From Arthrobacter sp. OVS8 (GTDB lineage Bacteria; Actinomycetota; Actinomycetes; Actinomycetales; Micrococcaceae): a DNA stretch of 64,000 bases. The translations under genes were made by a program, and so were the position numbers. This document shows positions 28,019 through 38,377 of this stretch, in pieces. A model generated the notes under the pieces. The model was not told where the DNA came from and searched no databases. It was given only the letters and a program-made list of their open reading frames with translations. Location of the stretch: the NCBI GenBank assembly GCA_028370155.1, contig CP116670.1, positions 3,472,001 to 3,536,000 on the forward strand, in the 5' to 3' direction. The first letter of the stretch is position 1. Each line of letters starts with the position of its first letter.

Positions 28019-29113
28019 TCAGAGCCACTCCAAGCTCTGGCCGTGCGGGCCGGTGATCGCCACCGGCTTCCCGTTGTGCAGCAGCAAGAAGCGGCCGCGG
28101 AGCCGTAAGTCGTCCATCTCCGGGACCACGCTGGAGCCATCGGCCTGGAGGATGACGGTGTGCCCCTCGTTGGAGAGCCAGTGGCAGCCGGTGTCGACGG
28201 CGAGCAGCGCCATGGCGGCGCGGAACCGGCCCCGGGCCTCCGCATCGAGGTAGGCCAGGACCGCGCTGTGGAAGACCACCAGCGTGGCGTCCGGCGGCGC
28301 CTGCGCGGCCAGGGCGAGGAGACGGTCATTGAGGTCCCCGGCCACCAGGAGGGCGGGTCGGCCCGCGCCACGGCGATCGCCCGGCGCAGCCGCTCGCGGC
28401 GGAAGTCCTGCTCCGGCCAGATCAGCGCCTCCAGCCAGGCGACGTCGTCGGGGTTCCGGACATCGAGGGGTTGAGATCGATTCCCGCCCGCCACGCCACC
28501 GGAGGAGCTCCGCCGGGAGCGGGACCGGGCCGGTAACGGCGCAGCCCAGGACCGGGTAACTGCCGGGAGCCGCGCCGGCCGGGCCCAGCCGGGTCACCCC
28601 GGGCCCGGCGTCGTACTCATAGCCGTAGCGGTCCGGAAACAGGTTGAGCCCGGCCGAGGCCCCCACCTCGAGGAGCGCGAGCGGGCGCCCGCCGGCGGCG
28701 GCGATCTGCGCTAGGGACGGCAGCAGGGTGGCGCAGCGGCCGGCCTCGTTGGTCTGGGTGGCCCGGGTGAGCACAATCCGGGAGACGTCCTCCCAGTGCG
28801 CGTCCAGGAACGCCCGGAAAGCCGGGTAGGGGCTGATTTGCGCGCCGAGGAAGCGGGCCGCGGCGAGCATCAGCAGGGGCTGGCGCTTGTTGTGCGGCCA
28901 CTCGTCGATCCGCCGCAGCAGTTCGGGGTCGTCCGCGATGCCCACCGACCATTCGGCGTAGCACGCGGAATGGCCGGGCGCGTCGACGGTGCCGAAATGC
29001 CGGTACCACTGCGATGTTCCCGTTTCCCCCGTGCCCGGTTCGGCTGGGCCTGATCCAGCCGGGCCCTGCCCGGCCGCGGCCGGCTCCCTGCCGGCGGGAT
29101 CAGCGGAGGACAT
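28019..29113 (-). CDS. DUF2332 family protein (frameshifts)
   Basis: The first 35 residues are a Pro/Ala/Gly-rich lead. The family core follows: WYRHFGTVDAPGHSACYAEW, LLRRIDEWPHNKRQPLLMLA, TQTNEAGRCATLLPSLAQIA, LLEVGASAGLNLFPDRYGYE. After breaks near 28480 and 28360 come VAWLEALIWPEQDFRRERLR and VVFHSAVLAYLDAEAR. GASAGLNL resembles a methyltransferase glycine loop, but no activity is established. Its ATG follows the aroQ stop by 2 bases, so it is in operon with aroQ. Length is about 365 residues. Confidence 0.8.
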   Translation of the reverse strand: MSSADPAGREPAAAGQGPAGSGPAEPGTGETGTSQWYRHFGTVDAPGHSACYAEWSVGIADDPELLRRIDEWPHNKRQPLLMLAAARFLGAQISPYPAFRAFLDAHWEDVSRIVLTRATQTNEAGRCATLLPSLAQIAAAGGRPLALLEVGASAGLNLFPDRYGYEYDAGPGVTRLGPAGAAPGSYPVLGCAVTGPVPLPAELLRWRGGRESISTPRCPEPRRRRLAGGADLAGAGLPPRAAAPGDRRGAGRPALLVAGDLNDRLLALAAQAPPDATLVVFHSAVLAYLDAEARGRFRAAMALLAVDTGCHWLSNEGHTVILQADGSSVVPEMDDLRLRGRFLLLHNGKPVAITGPHGQSLEWL

Positions 29114-29115
29114 GC

Positions 29116-29589
29116 TCAGTCCCGGCCGGCCCGCAGCCCGGCGAGGTACTCGACGGCGAACCGGTAGCCCAGGATCCCAGCGCCGGCGATCACTGCCTTG
29201 CTGATGTCCGAGAGGTACGAGTGGTGCCGGAACGCCTCGCGGGCGTGGACATTGGTGATGTGGACCTCGACGGCGGGCAGCTGCACCGCGGAGATGGCGT
29301 CCCGGATGGCCACCGAGGTGTGTGTGTAGGCGCCGGCGTTGATGACGATGCCGACAGCCTTTCCGCGGGCGGCATGGATGGCATCCACAAGAGCGCCCTC
29401 GTGGTTCGACTGGAAGCACTCAACGTCGAGGCCGTGCGCCGCGCCGGTGTCCTTGGCGAGCTGTTCGACGTCGGCCAGTGTGGCGGTGCCGTACTTCTCC
29501 GGTTCGCGGGTGCCGAGCAGGTTCAGGTTGGGCCCGTTGAGGACCAGGATGGTGCCGCGGCCGGCGCCGTCGGGGGTGGCTTCGCTCAT
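29116..29589 (-). CDS. aroQ: 3-dehydroquinate dehydratase, type II
   Basis: An intact 157-residue enzyme of the shikimate pathway, dehydrating 3-dehydroquinate. The start at 29589 gives a short lead before [19 protein letters not shown], with the active-site Tyr in EKYG. Then come [31 protein letters not shown] and [20 protein letters not shown], with the catalytic His and Arg residues. It is first in an operon with the DUF2332 gene. No other aro gene is near. Confidence 0.96.
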   Translation of the reverse strand: MSEATPDGAGRGTILVLNGPNLNLLGTREPEKYGTATLADVEQLAKDTGAAHGLDVECFQSNHEGALVDAIHAARGKAVGIVINAGAYTHTSVAIRDAISAVQLPAVEVHITNVHAREAFRHHSYLSDISKAVIAGAGILGYRFAVEYLAGLRAGRD

Positions 29590-29777
29590 GCCTGCCAATG
29601 TATCGCGTTGCGTCGCGGGCCGCCGCACCCAGCCGCGGACCGGGCGCTCAGATGACAGCCCGGGACCGGCCCGCGGGCTCTGGCCCGTGCCGGGCGGCGT
29701 GCCTACACTGGAAGGACCATCGCGCGGAGTTCCCGTGCTGGCCGACCCGCGCGGAAAGCCCGATCTCGGAGCAAACC

Positions 29778-30751
29778 ATGCGCAATATTCAGGCAAAACC
29801 AATCCGTTGGATCGCCGTCGGCATCCTCGCCCTGGCGGCATTTCTCGTGCCGGCGCCCCTCGCGGCCGCCGACCGGGCGCACGGCGATGAGCGGTCCTCG
29901 GTGATCAGACTCCCCGGCGCCACCGGAGCTGAGGGCATCGCCGCAGGGGAGGGCAGCACGTTCTTCGCCGGCGACCGGCTCAACGGCAACATCTTCCGCG
30001 GAGATATCGACAGAGGCACGGCAAAGCTGTTCATCAAGGCGCCTAAAGGCCGGGCAGCCCTCGGTATGAAGGTCGACCGGGACAACGAGCTTCTCTTCGT
30101 GGCGGCGGCGCCGCCAGCCAGGCCTATGTGTACGACCTGGAGACGAAAAAGACCGTGGCCGTGTACCAACTGGCCAAAGGCGGCGACAAGTTCATCAACG
30201 ACGTCATCCTGACCCGCCACGTCGCGTGGTTCACCAACTCCCGCGCCGGTGAGCTATACCGGATCCCGATCAGCCGTGACGGGGACCCGGGCAAATCCCG
30301 GACAGTCACCCTTAAGGCGCCTGCCGGGACCGTGGACGAGGGATTCAACCTCAACGGCATCGCCGCCGCTGATGAGGGCCGCAAACTGATCGTCGCCCAC
30401 ACCGGCCGCGGCGCCCTGTACGCCGTGGACCCGCGCGACGGATCCAACAAGAAGATCGAGGTCACGGACTCCGGCGGAGACGCGGTCACACTGAAGAATG
30501 TCGATGGCATCGTCGTGCGGGGTGACACCCTCTGGGCCGTCCAGAACCTCCTGAACCAGGTCAGCCGGATCGACCTGAACGGACGCGTGAGCTCCGGTGA
30601 GGTGGAGGAAGTCATCACCAGCAAGAACTTCGACGTCCCCACCACGGCGGCGCTGTTCGGCAACACCCTTGCCCTCGTCAACGCGAAATTCACAACCCCC
30701 GCGGCCAAGAGTTTCGAGGCAGTCCTCGTCAAGGCGCGCTCCCGCGACTGA
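29778..30751 (+). CDS. Secreted beta-propeller protein, SMP-30-like (one frameshift)
   Basis: ATG 29778 begins a signal peptide ([20 protein letters not shown], cleavage near AAA-DRA). The mature part repeats propeller blades, such as [40 protein letters not shown] and [21 protein letters not shown] base is lost near 30115. Restored length is about 324 residues. The pattern resembles SMP-30/gluconolactonase-type six-blade propellers often found in secreted actinobacterial proteins. The catalytic residues are not clear, so I do not assign a reaction. Confidence 0.75.
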
Positions 30752-30778
30752 CCACCGGCGTGGCGGCGGTCTGAGGAC

Positions 30779-31177
30779 CTAACGTGTCGCAAGCCGCTCA
30801 ATCCGGCGCAGCGCCAGGGCGCACACCGGAAGGTACGCGGGCGCCCACCACGGGACCGTAAAGGTCACGACGCAGCCGCCGCCCTGCGGAACGATCCGGT
30901 GGCCGGTGGCCGGGATCCCCGCCACAGACCAGGACCAGTACTGTCCGGGCTCAAACGCCGTCACGGTGTACGGCAGCGTCACGCCCAGAACGGTGCGGAC
31001 CCGGCCGCGGCTGCCCAAGGCAAGCCCTCCGCGGGCGGGCCCTGATCCGGTCCCGCCCGCGGCCGGCTCGGCACCGGTGATCGAGGGCCCCCAGGCCGGC
31101 CACTTCCCGGTATCGGTGAGCAGGGTCCAGATGTCCTCCGCGGACGCGGCGATCCGGCGCGACACGGAGAAGCTCAC
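30779..31177 (-). CDS. SRPBCC (START-like) ligand-binding protein
   Basis: A 132-residue protein starting at GTG 31177. The START/Bet v1-type beginning is VSRRIAASAEDIWTLLTDTG then KWPAWGPSI, followed by beta strands (GSRGRVRTVLGVTLPYTVTA, GQYWSWSVAGIPATGHRIVP). These proteins form a deep pocket for hydrophobic ligands. It lies in the same direction as acs and just after it, with 25 bases between. It is intact. The ligand is unknown. Confidence 0.75.
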   Translation of the reverse strand: MSFSVSRRIAASAEDIWTLLTDTGKWPAWGPSITGAEPAAGGTGSGPARGGLALGSRGRVRTVLGVTLPYTVTAFEPGQYWSWSVAGIPATGHRIVPQGGGCVVTFTVPWWAPAYLPVCALALRRIERLATR

Positions 31178-31202
31178 CTGGGCAGCCCGGACCGGCGCCT
31201 GC

Positions 31203-33231
31203 TCACTTTCTCAGCGACTGCGCGATCTGCGCCATGACCGTGTTGTCGGCCAGTGTGGTGGCATCGCCCACCTCACGGCCTTCCGCGACGTCCTTGAGCA
31301 GGCGCCGCATGATTTTGCCCGAGCGGGTCTTGGGCAGTTCGGGCACCACGAGGATGGTTTTGGGCTTGGCGATCGGCCCGATCTCCTTGCCCACGTGGTT
31401 CCGGAGTTCCTGCACGATCGCGTCGCCGGTGTCCACGGCGTCCCCGCGGAGGATCACGAAGGCGACAACGGCCTGGCCGGTGGTTTCGTCCGCGGCGCCC
31501 ACGACGGCGGCTTCCGCGACGGCGGGGTGGCTGACGAGGGCGGATTCGATTTCCGCGGTGGAGAGCCGGTGGCCGGAAATGTTCATCACGTCATCGACCC
31601 GGCCCAGCAGCCAGATGTCGCCGTCCTCGTCCTTCTTGGCGCCGTCCCCGGCGAAGTACATGGTCTCGAAACGGGACCAGTAGGTTTCCTTGAAGCGCTC
31701 CGGGTCGCCCCAGATGCCGCGCAGCATGGCGGCCACGGCTCGCGGATCACGAGGTAGCCGCCGGAGCCGTTGGGCACGGACTCGCCGAGTTCGTCCACAA
31801 CGTCCACGGCGATGCCGGGCAGCGGGACCTGGGCGGAGCCGGGCTTGGTGGCCGTGACGCCGGGCAGCGGGGCGATCATCTGCGCGCCGGTTTCGGTCTG
31901 CCACCAGGTGTCCACGATCGGCGCCGGTGTTTCCTTCCGCTCGCCGTTCTTGCCGGCGTTGGCGCCGATGACCTCGCGGTACCACATCCACGCTTCGGGG
32001 TTGATGGGTTCCCCGACGGAGCCCAGGACCCGGATCGAGGAGAGGTCCGACTTTGCCGGGATCTCCTTGCCCCACTTCATGAACGTCCGGATGGCGGTGG
32101 GGGCGGTGTAGAGGATGGAGACCTTGTACTTCTCCACGATCTCCCACCAGCGGCCCTGGTGCGGGGAGTCCGGGGTGCCTTCGTAGATCACCTGGGTGGC
32201 GCCGTTGATGAGCGGGGCGTAGGCGACGTAGGAGTGCCCGGTGATCCAGCCGACGTCGGCGGTGCACCAGTAGACGTCGGTTTCGGGGTGCAGGTCGAAG
32301 ACGGCCTTGTGCGTGTACGCGCCCTGGGTGAGGTAGCCGCCGGTGGTGTGCAGGATGCCCTTGGGCTTGCCGGTGGTCCCGGAGGTGTAAAGGATAAAGA
32401 GCGGGTGCTCGGAGTCATGCCCGACGGCGGTGTGCTCGGCGGAGGCGGTCCCGACCGTGTCCGCCCACCAGTGGTCCCGGCCCTCGTGCCAGTCGACGTC
32501 CTGGCCGTTGCGCTTGACGACGACGACGTTCTGCACGGTGTGGCCGCTGCCGTCGCCCTCGTGGGACAGCGCCTCATCGACGGCGGGCTTGAGCGCACTG
32601 GGCTTGCCGCGCCGGTACGTGCCGTCCGCGGTGACAACGAGCTTGGCTTCGGCGTCGTCGATCCGGGAACGCAGCGCCTCGGCGGAGAAGCCGCCGAAGA
32701 CCACCGAGTGGATGGCGCCGATCCGGGCGCAGGCCAGCAGCGTGATGACGGCTTCCGGGATCATCGGCAGGTACACGGCCACCCGGTCGCCCTTGGCGAC
32801 GCCGAGGGATTCGAAGGCGTTGGCGGCCTTCTTGACCTCCTCCGTCAGCTGGGCATACGTGTAGGTGCGGGTATCGCCCGGTTCGCCCTCGAAGTAGATG
32901 GCAACCCGGTCCCCGTGGCCGGCTTCGACGTGGCGGTCCAGCGCGTTGTAGGCGGCGTTGATCTCGCCCCCGACGAACCATTTGGCGAACGGCGGCGTAG
33001 ACCAGTCCAGGGCCTGGCTGAAGTCCTTGCTCCAGCTCAGCAGCTCGCGGGCCTGCTTCGCCCAGAAGGCGGGCCGGTCGGCGTCGGCCTCGGCGTAGTC
33101 CGCGGCGGTGACCACCGCGTTGGCGGCGAACTCGGGGAGGGGGCGAACTTCCGGTTCTCCTGCGACAGGTTTTCGAAGGCATCGCCCTGGGGCGCTTGCG
33201 TCGTCGTGGAGCCGGGTGACTGCTGGGACAT
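31203..33231 (-). CDS. acs: Acetyl-CoA synthetase (two frameshifts)
   Basis: AMP-forming enzyme that activates acetate. Start ATG 33231 ([20 protein letters not shown]). Motifs seen: the adenylation P-loop [59 protein letters not shown], and near the end [11 protein letters not shown], whose Lys is the usual acetylation switch. Lost bases near 33140 and 31740 (CCGCC for CCGGCC) break the frame; restored length is 676 residues. In actinobacteria acs is commonly cAMP-Crp controlled, and a crp gene is in this window. Confidence 0.95.
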
Positions 33232-33501
33232 GGTGAACCTCATCATTCATCGATCCGTGCTGCGCGGGACCCCGTTCCGCCGCAGCACCGTGCCGCATGC
33301 GCGGCGTCGGGCATCGGCTGGTCACGGTCGGACCGCAAAAGCTGTTCCGAAATACACACTAACGCCTGAGCCGTTCCCGGCGTGTGCCGCGTCACACAGC
33401 GAACCGTGAGCGGTGTTTGTTAAGCGCCGAATGGTGGCTGGGCGGCACGCGGCCGGGTCTGGCGCGGTCCGGCCGCATCGGCCACACTGAACCCATTACC
33501 C

Positions 33502-34191
33502 GTGATGACTGGGGAAGCCTTGCGATTCAACCGACCGATGCCGGGGCTCACGTGGCCGCAGGGCATGGCCATCCGCGTGGACGAAACGCCGCATCAGCTG
33601 AGTGTCCTGCTGTTCATCCGCCACGCCTGGGAAGTAGCGGTCGACGTCGATGTGCCCCGGCTGGACCCGCAGCCCGACGTGGGCTTCTCCCGGATCCCTG
33701 AGACGGCCGCGCCCGCGGAGTGGGACGCCCGCTGGCGCCGGGCCTGGAAGCGGGCCTGGGACTGGTACTCCGTGGAGGAGCCTGACCCGACAATCCACAC
33801 CACTCCGGAGTACATCCGGGCGGCCTCGCAGCCGGGCCATGGCCTCGATCCCCTGATTCCGCCGTTCTGGCAGGCGGACCATGGCTGGGCCGGGATCGAC
33901 GCCGGCGCTTACACGGACTGGGAAATGGCCTGCAGCCCGGAGGCCTTCTTCCCCTCGCGCCGGAGGGCGGCAGACTCGCCCGAGCCTCAAAGCCTGCCCG
34001 CCCTGACCCTCGCCTGGGAGAACGGACTGGACACCGTGGTGGTCCTGCCGTACGAAGGCTACTTCGCCCGGCGCATCACCGCCCGGCATCTGGCCGTTTC
34101 TGCTGCCACCCGCAACGAACCGGCCGCCTACAGCCGTGCCTTGCGGGCAGCAGCCGGCACCACGCCGCCGCAGGCAGCAGGCGAGTCATGA
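33502..34191 (+). CDS. Hypothetical protein, coupled to a lipoprotein gene
   Basis: A 229-residue soluble protein (start GTG 33502 or ATG 33505). It is Trp-rich (ARWRRAWKRAWDWYSVEE, FWQADHGWAGIDAGAYTDWE) with no membrane segments. I recognise no domain. Its stop overlaps the start of the next gene by four bases (ATGA), so the two are cotranslated. The 270 bases upstream, shared with acs, hold an AT-poor spacer where I see no clear promoter. Confidence 0.6.
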   Translation: MMTGEALRFNRPMPGLTWPQGMAIRVDETPHQLSVLLFIRHAWEVAVDVDVPRLDPQPDVGFSRIPETAAPAEWDARWRRAWKRAWDWYSVEEPDPTIHTTPEYIRAASQPGHGLDPLIPPFWQADHGWAGIDAGAYTDWEMACSPEAFFPSRRRAADSPEPQSLPALTLAWENGLDTVVVLPYEGYFARRITARHLAVSAATRNEPAAYSRALRAAAGTTPPQAAGES

Positions 34192-34670
34192 ACCAGGGTC
34201 CGAGCCAACGACGACGGCTGCGGGCGCTGGCCTGCATCCTTGCGACCGGCGTCGTGCTGGGTGCGGGGGCCTGTGCCGGGCAACCGAACGCCGCCGACCG
34301 CAGCTATCGCGGCGTGGTGGCGTCGCCCTCCGTCGCGCCCACAGTGTCCGCAGGTCCCTCGACGACGGCGTCCGCCGCACCGCCGCCGGGACTCGGAACG
34401 CCGCTGGCAGGGTGGGTGGACAAGCCCCGGCGGTTCGGCCTCACGGTGTGGGGAAGCTCCAGCTGCCCGCCCGTCCCGATCCGGATTGAAGCGACCGGTC
34501 CTGGCCGGGTGACCATCACCTTCGAGGATGCCCGCGAGAGGGCCTGCACCGCCGACCTTGCGCCGACGACGTACGAATTTTCGGTTCCGGCCGGCGCGGA
34601 CTCCGTTCCCCTCGCCGTGACCCTTGCCGACAGCCAGGGTCAGGCGATGCACACTCTGGTGCTGGAATGA
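34188..34670 (+). CDS. Putative lipoprotein
   Basis: A 160-residue protein starting at ATG 34188 in the ATGA overlap. A basic N-terminus, hydrophobic stretch and lipobox (LGAGAC, Cys about residue 29) are followed by a Ser/Thr/Pro/Ala-rich linker (residues 40-70). A small beta domain comes next with two Cys (SSCPPVPIRIEAT and RERACTADL) that could pair. The domain resembles other small secreted actinobacterial proteins, but no family name fits. A terminator follows at 34799. Confidence 0.65.
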   Translation: MNQGPSQRRRLRALACILATGVVLGAGACAGQPNAADRSYRGVVASPSVAPTVSAGPSTTASAAPPPGLGTPLAGWVDKPRRFGLTVWGSSSCPPVPIRIEATGPGRVTITFEDARERACTADLAPTTYEFSVPAGADSVPLAVTLADSQGQAMHTLVLE

Positions 34671-34798
34671 CGCACGCCGGGAGCCGCGGCGCCGGGAAGG
34701 GCAGCCCTATTCCGTGCCCATGTCCCCGGCTCGTCAGCTAGTGATCGGCCAGCCACTTGACTAGGCTGAGATGAAGTTGTGACATCCGATGGAGGCGA

Positions 34799-34822
34799 CG
34801 GGACCGCGCGCGGTCCCGTTTT
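34799..34822 (+). terminator. Hairpin terminator
   Basis: CGGGACCGCGCGCGGTCCCG at 34799-34818 is a perfect 20-base palindrome followed by TTTT. It lies about 130 bases after the lipoprotein stop and just before the next gene, isolating the two units. Confidence 0.8.
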
Positions 34823-34874
34823 GGTCTGCCGTTAGACGGTGCTGTCCAGAGCGCCGCCGTGTAAGGAGAACCGA

Positions 34875-36317
34875 ATGAACGAGCAAGCAAACGGGCAGCT
34901 CAAGGCGCCCGTCCAAACCCAGGGGAACGGCGGAGCGGACCGTCCCGCCGGCTACGGGGAAGCCCCCGTTTCACGGTGGACAAGGCCAGCAAGAAGGCCG
35001 GCAAGAAGAACGAGGCGGTCCTTGGGCCCTTCACCATCCGCGACCTGACGGTTTTCGGCTCGACGCTGATCCTCTTTATTGCCTCGCTGATCCCGATGTT
35101 CGCCGTCCGGTACAACCTGTGGAATCTGGGCAGCCTGTTCTTCCTGGGCCTCGGGATCATCCTGCCCGTGATTGTGGCCGCCCTGTTCGTGGCGCGTCGT
35201 GTCAGCCCGGGAACCAAGATCCGCATCGGCTCGCTGTCAGTGGACCAGTTCGGCTCCGTGGTGGCGTCCTTCGCCGTCGCCTTCTTCTTCCTGTCCGTTG
35301 CGGGCGCGTTCGTGCCCAGCATGTTGCTGGCTCTCGTCGGCGCCCTCGGTCTCCTCGCGGCCACCGTCCTGGCCCGGTTGATCCCCTTTTTCGCCGGGGA
35401 TTTCCTCGACCGCGCTGAAGTTCCCGCCCATGTTGTGGCCCGCGACTCGGCCGTCCCCGTCCACAAACCCCGCGCCCCCAAGGCTCCGAAAGAGGCCAAG
35501 GATGACAAGGCGCCCAAGGCCGCCGGCACCAGCGCCGTCGCCGGCTGGGCGAAGCGCATGACCCCGGCGGACAGTCCGCGGCCACGGGCTCTGCCCCGCA
35601 TGCCGACGCGTCGTACGGCGCAGGAGCGGGCGCCGTTGCAGCCTCGGGTGCGGCAGCTGCCGGTGCCGCGGCTTCGGCCCCGGCCGCTGCCCAGGGCAAG
35701 CCTGCTGCCGAACAGTCTGCGAACGGAAAATCTGCCCAGGCTGCCGGCCCCGCCCCGGTCGTCAGCTCCCCGGCAACCCAGGTTGCGAGCACTGTTCCCG
35801 CGGCCTCTGCGACGCCGTCTGCCGCGTCAGGCCCGGGGTGCCGTCCGCCGCGCCCGCGCCGTCGGCTGCCGAGCAGACGCAGGCTGCAGCCGTCGTGCCT
35901 CCCGCCGCGGAGCAGACCCAGGCCGCCGCGCCGTCGGCTGCCGAGCAGACCCAGGCCGCCGGCGTCGTGCCTCCCGCCTCTGAGCGGACGCAGGCCGCAG
36001 AGGTGCCCGCAGCCTCCGGTCACAGCGCCCCCACAACGGTGAACCCGCAGGTGCGCCAGCAGGAGCCGATCGGGGCCACCGTCGACCCGGCCAGCCGTCC
36101 CGAGGAACACGACGCCCAGCCCGCGTACGAAGCCTTCTGGTTCGCCGTCGCCCAGCCCCGCACCGCCATGGACGAGCACAGCGGCGCCGCCGCCTTCGTG
36201 ATCGAACCCGGCGGCTGGGTGCTCGCCCTGGAGGACCGCGGCCACGAATTCCTGGTCCAGCACACCGACGGCCGGGTGGGCGTGCTCCGGGACCTCAGCA
36301 ACATCGAACGCGGTTAG
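34875..36317 (+). CDS. Membrane protein with long Ala/Pro linker (several frameshifts)
   Basis: The start ATG 34875 follows TAAGGAG. After about 30 residues (break near 34965: five C where six are needed) come [20 protein letters not shown] and four hydrophobic segments, then a Lys/Ala/Pro-rich stretch. A low-complexity region follows, with repeated AEQTQAA units, broken near 35570 and 35835. A compact C-terminal domain ends it ([53 protein letters not shown]). About 480 residues in all. I recognise no named family. It precedes nth, as unknown membrane proteins do in related genomes. Confidence 0.6.
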
Positions 36318-36326
36318 CCGGCACCA

Positions 36327-37237
36327 GTGGCCACCGATTCCAGCGATCCCGCCGCCGGCAGCGCCACGCCGGCGTTCAAGAGCTCCGGCCGCAAGAACGC
36401 CGGTTCCAAGGCCAGCGGTTCGGACACAGGGACCGGGAGCGCGGGGCCGCGGGCGGCGGGGAGTCCCTGCTGGCCCTGAAACGGCGGGCCCGCCGGATTA
36501 ACAAGGCGCTGGCGGAGCAGTACCCGTACGCGCACGCGGAACTGGATTTCCGCAATCCGTTCGAGCTGGTGGTGGCCACGGTGCTTTCCGCGCAGACCAC
36601 CGACGTAACGGTCAACCAGATCACGCCGCTGCTGTTCGGGCGCTACCCGGACGCGCGGAGCATGGCAGAGGCGGACCCGGACGAGCTTGAGGCCATCATC
36701 AAGCCCACCGGGTTCTTCCGGGCCAAGACCCGGAACCTGATGGCGCTGTGCAACCGGCTCGTGGATGAGTACGACGGCGAAGTGCCCGGACGGCTCGCTG
36801 ATCTGGTGACGCTTCCCGGTGTCGGGCGGAAGACCGCCAATGTGGTGCTCGGCAACGCCTTCGGCATCCCGGGGATCACGGTGGATACCCACTTCGGGCG
36901 ACTCGCGAAGCGTTTCGGCTGGACGGATTCGGACGATCCGGTGAAGGTCGAATCCGACGTCGGGGAACTGTTCGAACCGAGGGACTGGACCATGCTCTCG
37001 CACCGGGTGGTTTTCCACGGCCGGCGCGTGTGCCATTCGCGCAAACCGGCCTGCGGGGCCTGCGCGGTGGCGAACTGGTGCCCCAGCTACGGCATGGGGG
37101 AGACGGACCCGGAGAAGGCGAAGAAGCTGTTGAAGTACGAACTGGCACCGGGTCAGGAGGAGCTGCTGTCAAAGCTCCTCGCGGAGACGCACCGGGCCGC
37201 GGAAATCCGGATGGAATCGCAGAGGAGGCCGCTATGA
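36327..37237 (+). CDS. nth: Endonuclease III (one frameshift)
   Basis: Start GTG 36327 gives a 50-residue low-complexity lead. A lost base near 36450 separates it from [20 protein letters not shown]. The HhH-GPD domain has [17 protein letters not shown] (catalytic Lys) and [17 protein letters not shown] (catalytic Asp). The Fe-S cluster is [17 protein letters not shown] (C-X6-C-X2-C-X5-C). The enzyme removes oxidised pyrimidines from DNA and cuts at abasic sites. Restored length is 303 residues. The stop overlaps the next start (ATGA), coupling it to the CoA-NUDIX gene. Confidence 0.95.
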
Positions 37238-37932
37238 CGGCCCGGCAGGACCTCATCGACCTGGTGGCTGCAGTGGAGGCCGGAACGGCGCCGTCACCGG
37301 ATCCCCGCTGGCGGGAACTAACCGTCGAGCCCGGGGAAAGGGTCCGCCGGGCGGCGGTGCTGATGCTCTTCGGCGCCCTCGACAATGTCCCGGCGGCTTC
37401 CGTCAAAGCCCTGGCCCCGGCCGACCTGGATGTCCTGCTGCTGCAGCGCGCGCAGACGCTGGATGACCATCCCGGGCAGGTCGCCTTCCCCGGCGGCGGC
37501 ATTGACCCGGGCGAATCCGTGACCGACGCCGCCCTGCGGGAAGCGGAAGAGGAGACCGGGCTGGACCCGGCCGGCGTCGACGTCCTCGGCGTGATGCCGG
37601 AACTGGCCCTGCCGCGCGGAAACTTCCTGGTCACCCCCGTCCTCGGCTGGTGGGCATCCCAGTCACCCGTGCGGGTAGTGGACTACGGCGAATCCTCCCA
37701 GGTGTTCCGTGTCCCGGTCCGGGACCTGCTGGACCCGGACAACCGCGTGATGGCCACGGTGACCCGGGCCGGTCAGACCTTCCAAAGCCCCGCATTCACC
37801 GTCAATGACGTGGTGGTGTGGGGCTTCACCGGGATGATTCTCAACCAGCTGTTCGACCAGCTGGGGTGGGCGGTTCCCTGGGACCGCTCGAGCTTGCTCA
37901 GCGTCGACACGTGGAGCCGGCTCCACGGCTGA
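37234..37932 (+). CDS. NUDIX hydrolase, CoA pyrophosphatase-like
   Basis: An intact 232-residue protein. The NUDIX box reads [20 protein letters not shown] then EETGL, with [20 protein letters not shown] before it. The latter is the UPF0035-type motif of CoA diphosphatases (NudL/Nudt7), which split CoA into phosphopantetheine and 3',5'-ADP. It is coupled to nth by a four-base overlap, the same order as Rv3674c-Rv3672c. The C-terminal 60 residues contact the convergent DUF1508 gene. Confidence 0.88.
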   Translation: MTARQDLIDLVAAVEAGTAPSPDPRWRELTVEPGERVRRAAVLMLFGALDNVPAASVKALAPADLDVLLLQRAQTLDDHPGQVAFPGGGIDPGESVTDAALREAEEETGLDPAGVDVLGVMPELALPRGNFLVTPVLGWWASQSPVRVVDYGESSQVFRVPVRDLLDPDNRVMATVTRAGQTFQSPAFTVNDVVVWGFTGMILNQLFDQLGWAVPWDRSSLLSVDTWSRLHG

Positions 37933-37941
37933 GGCTGGGCC

Positions 37942-38237
37942 TCAAGCGCGTCCCGCGCCCGGATTCCGGACGGACCCCCAGCCGGAGGCCAGGCTGGCAC
38001 TGGCCCGTGCGGCGGCGCTGCGGGTGACAGCCTGCGGGGGACGGACTTGCTGCGGGCGCGGGACTTGTCCACGATCAACCCGGTGGCGGCGTTCTCCCGC
38101 ACGGCGTTGATGCCCGCGGCGGCGCCCTTGATGGTGTTGAACAGTGGTGAAACGGCGACCACCGTTCCGTCAGAAGCCGTCAGCTTGAAGAAGTACTTCT
38201 TCTCGCCGGCCATGGCTATCTCGAAAATGCCAGCCAA
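37942..38237 (-). CDS. DUF1508 protein, second copy (one frameshift)
   Basis: ATG 38237 or the internal ATG (MAGEKKYFFKLTASDGTVVA) opens a DUF1508 module of about 60 residues, ending TGLIVDKSRARSKSVP. As written the frame runs on into the antisense of the NUDIX gene. Adding one C at the CCCCC near 38035 gives an Ala/Ser-rich tail (QAVTRSAAARASASLASGWG) and a TGA at 37942, just after the NUDIX stop. The first copy is at 7240. Function unknown; it may belong to a stress-protein class like YegP. Confidence 0.65.
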
Positions 38238-38377
38238 TGTGCTGCCTCCCCAAAAAGTATGCGTCGTTGCATTGCCGGCGGACTATCGGATCAGCCACCG
38301 GCCTTACCGAGCGTAACCGCCGTCACACGCGGGCACAACGCTACCGACGGGTACGTTACGGCGGGCGACGCCGGGAC

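Noticed and set aside
33382..33397. GTGTGCCGCGTCACAC as a Crp site controlling acs
   Set aside because: The half-sites TGTG and CACA are 6 bases apart rather than the 8 expected for GlxR/Crp, so I do not call it.
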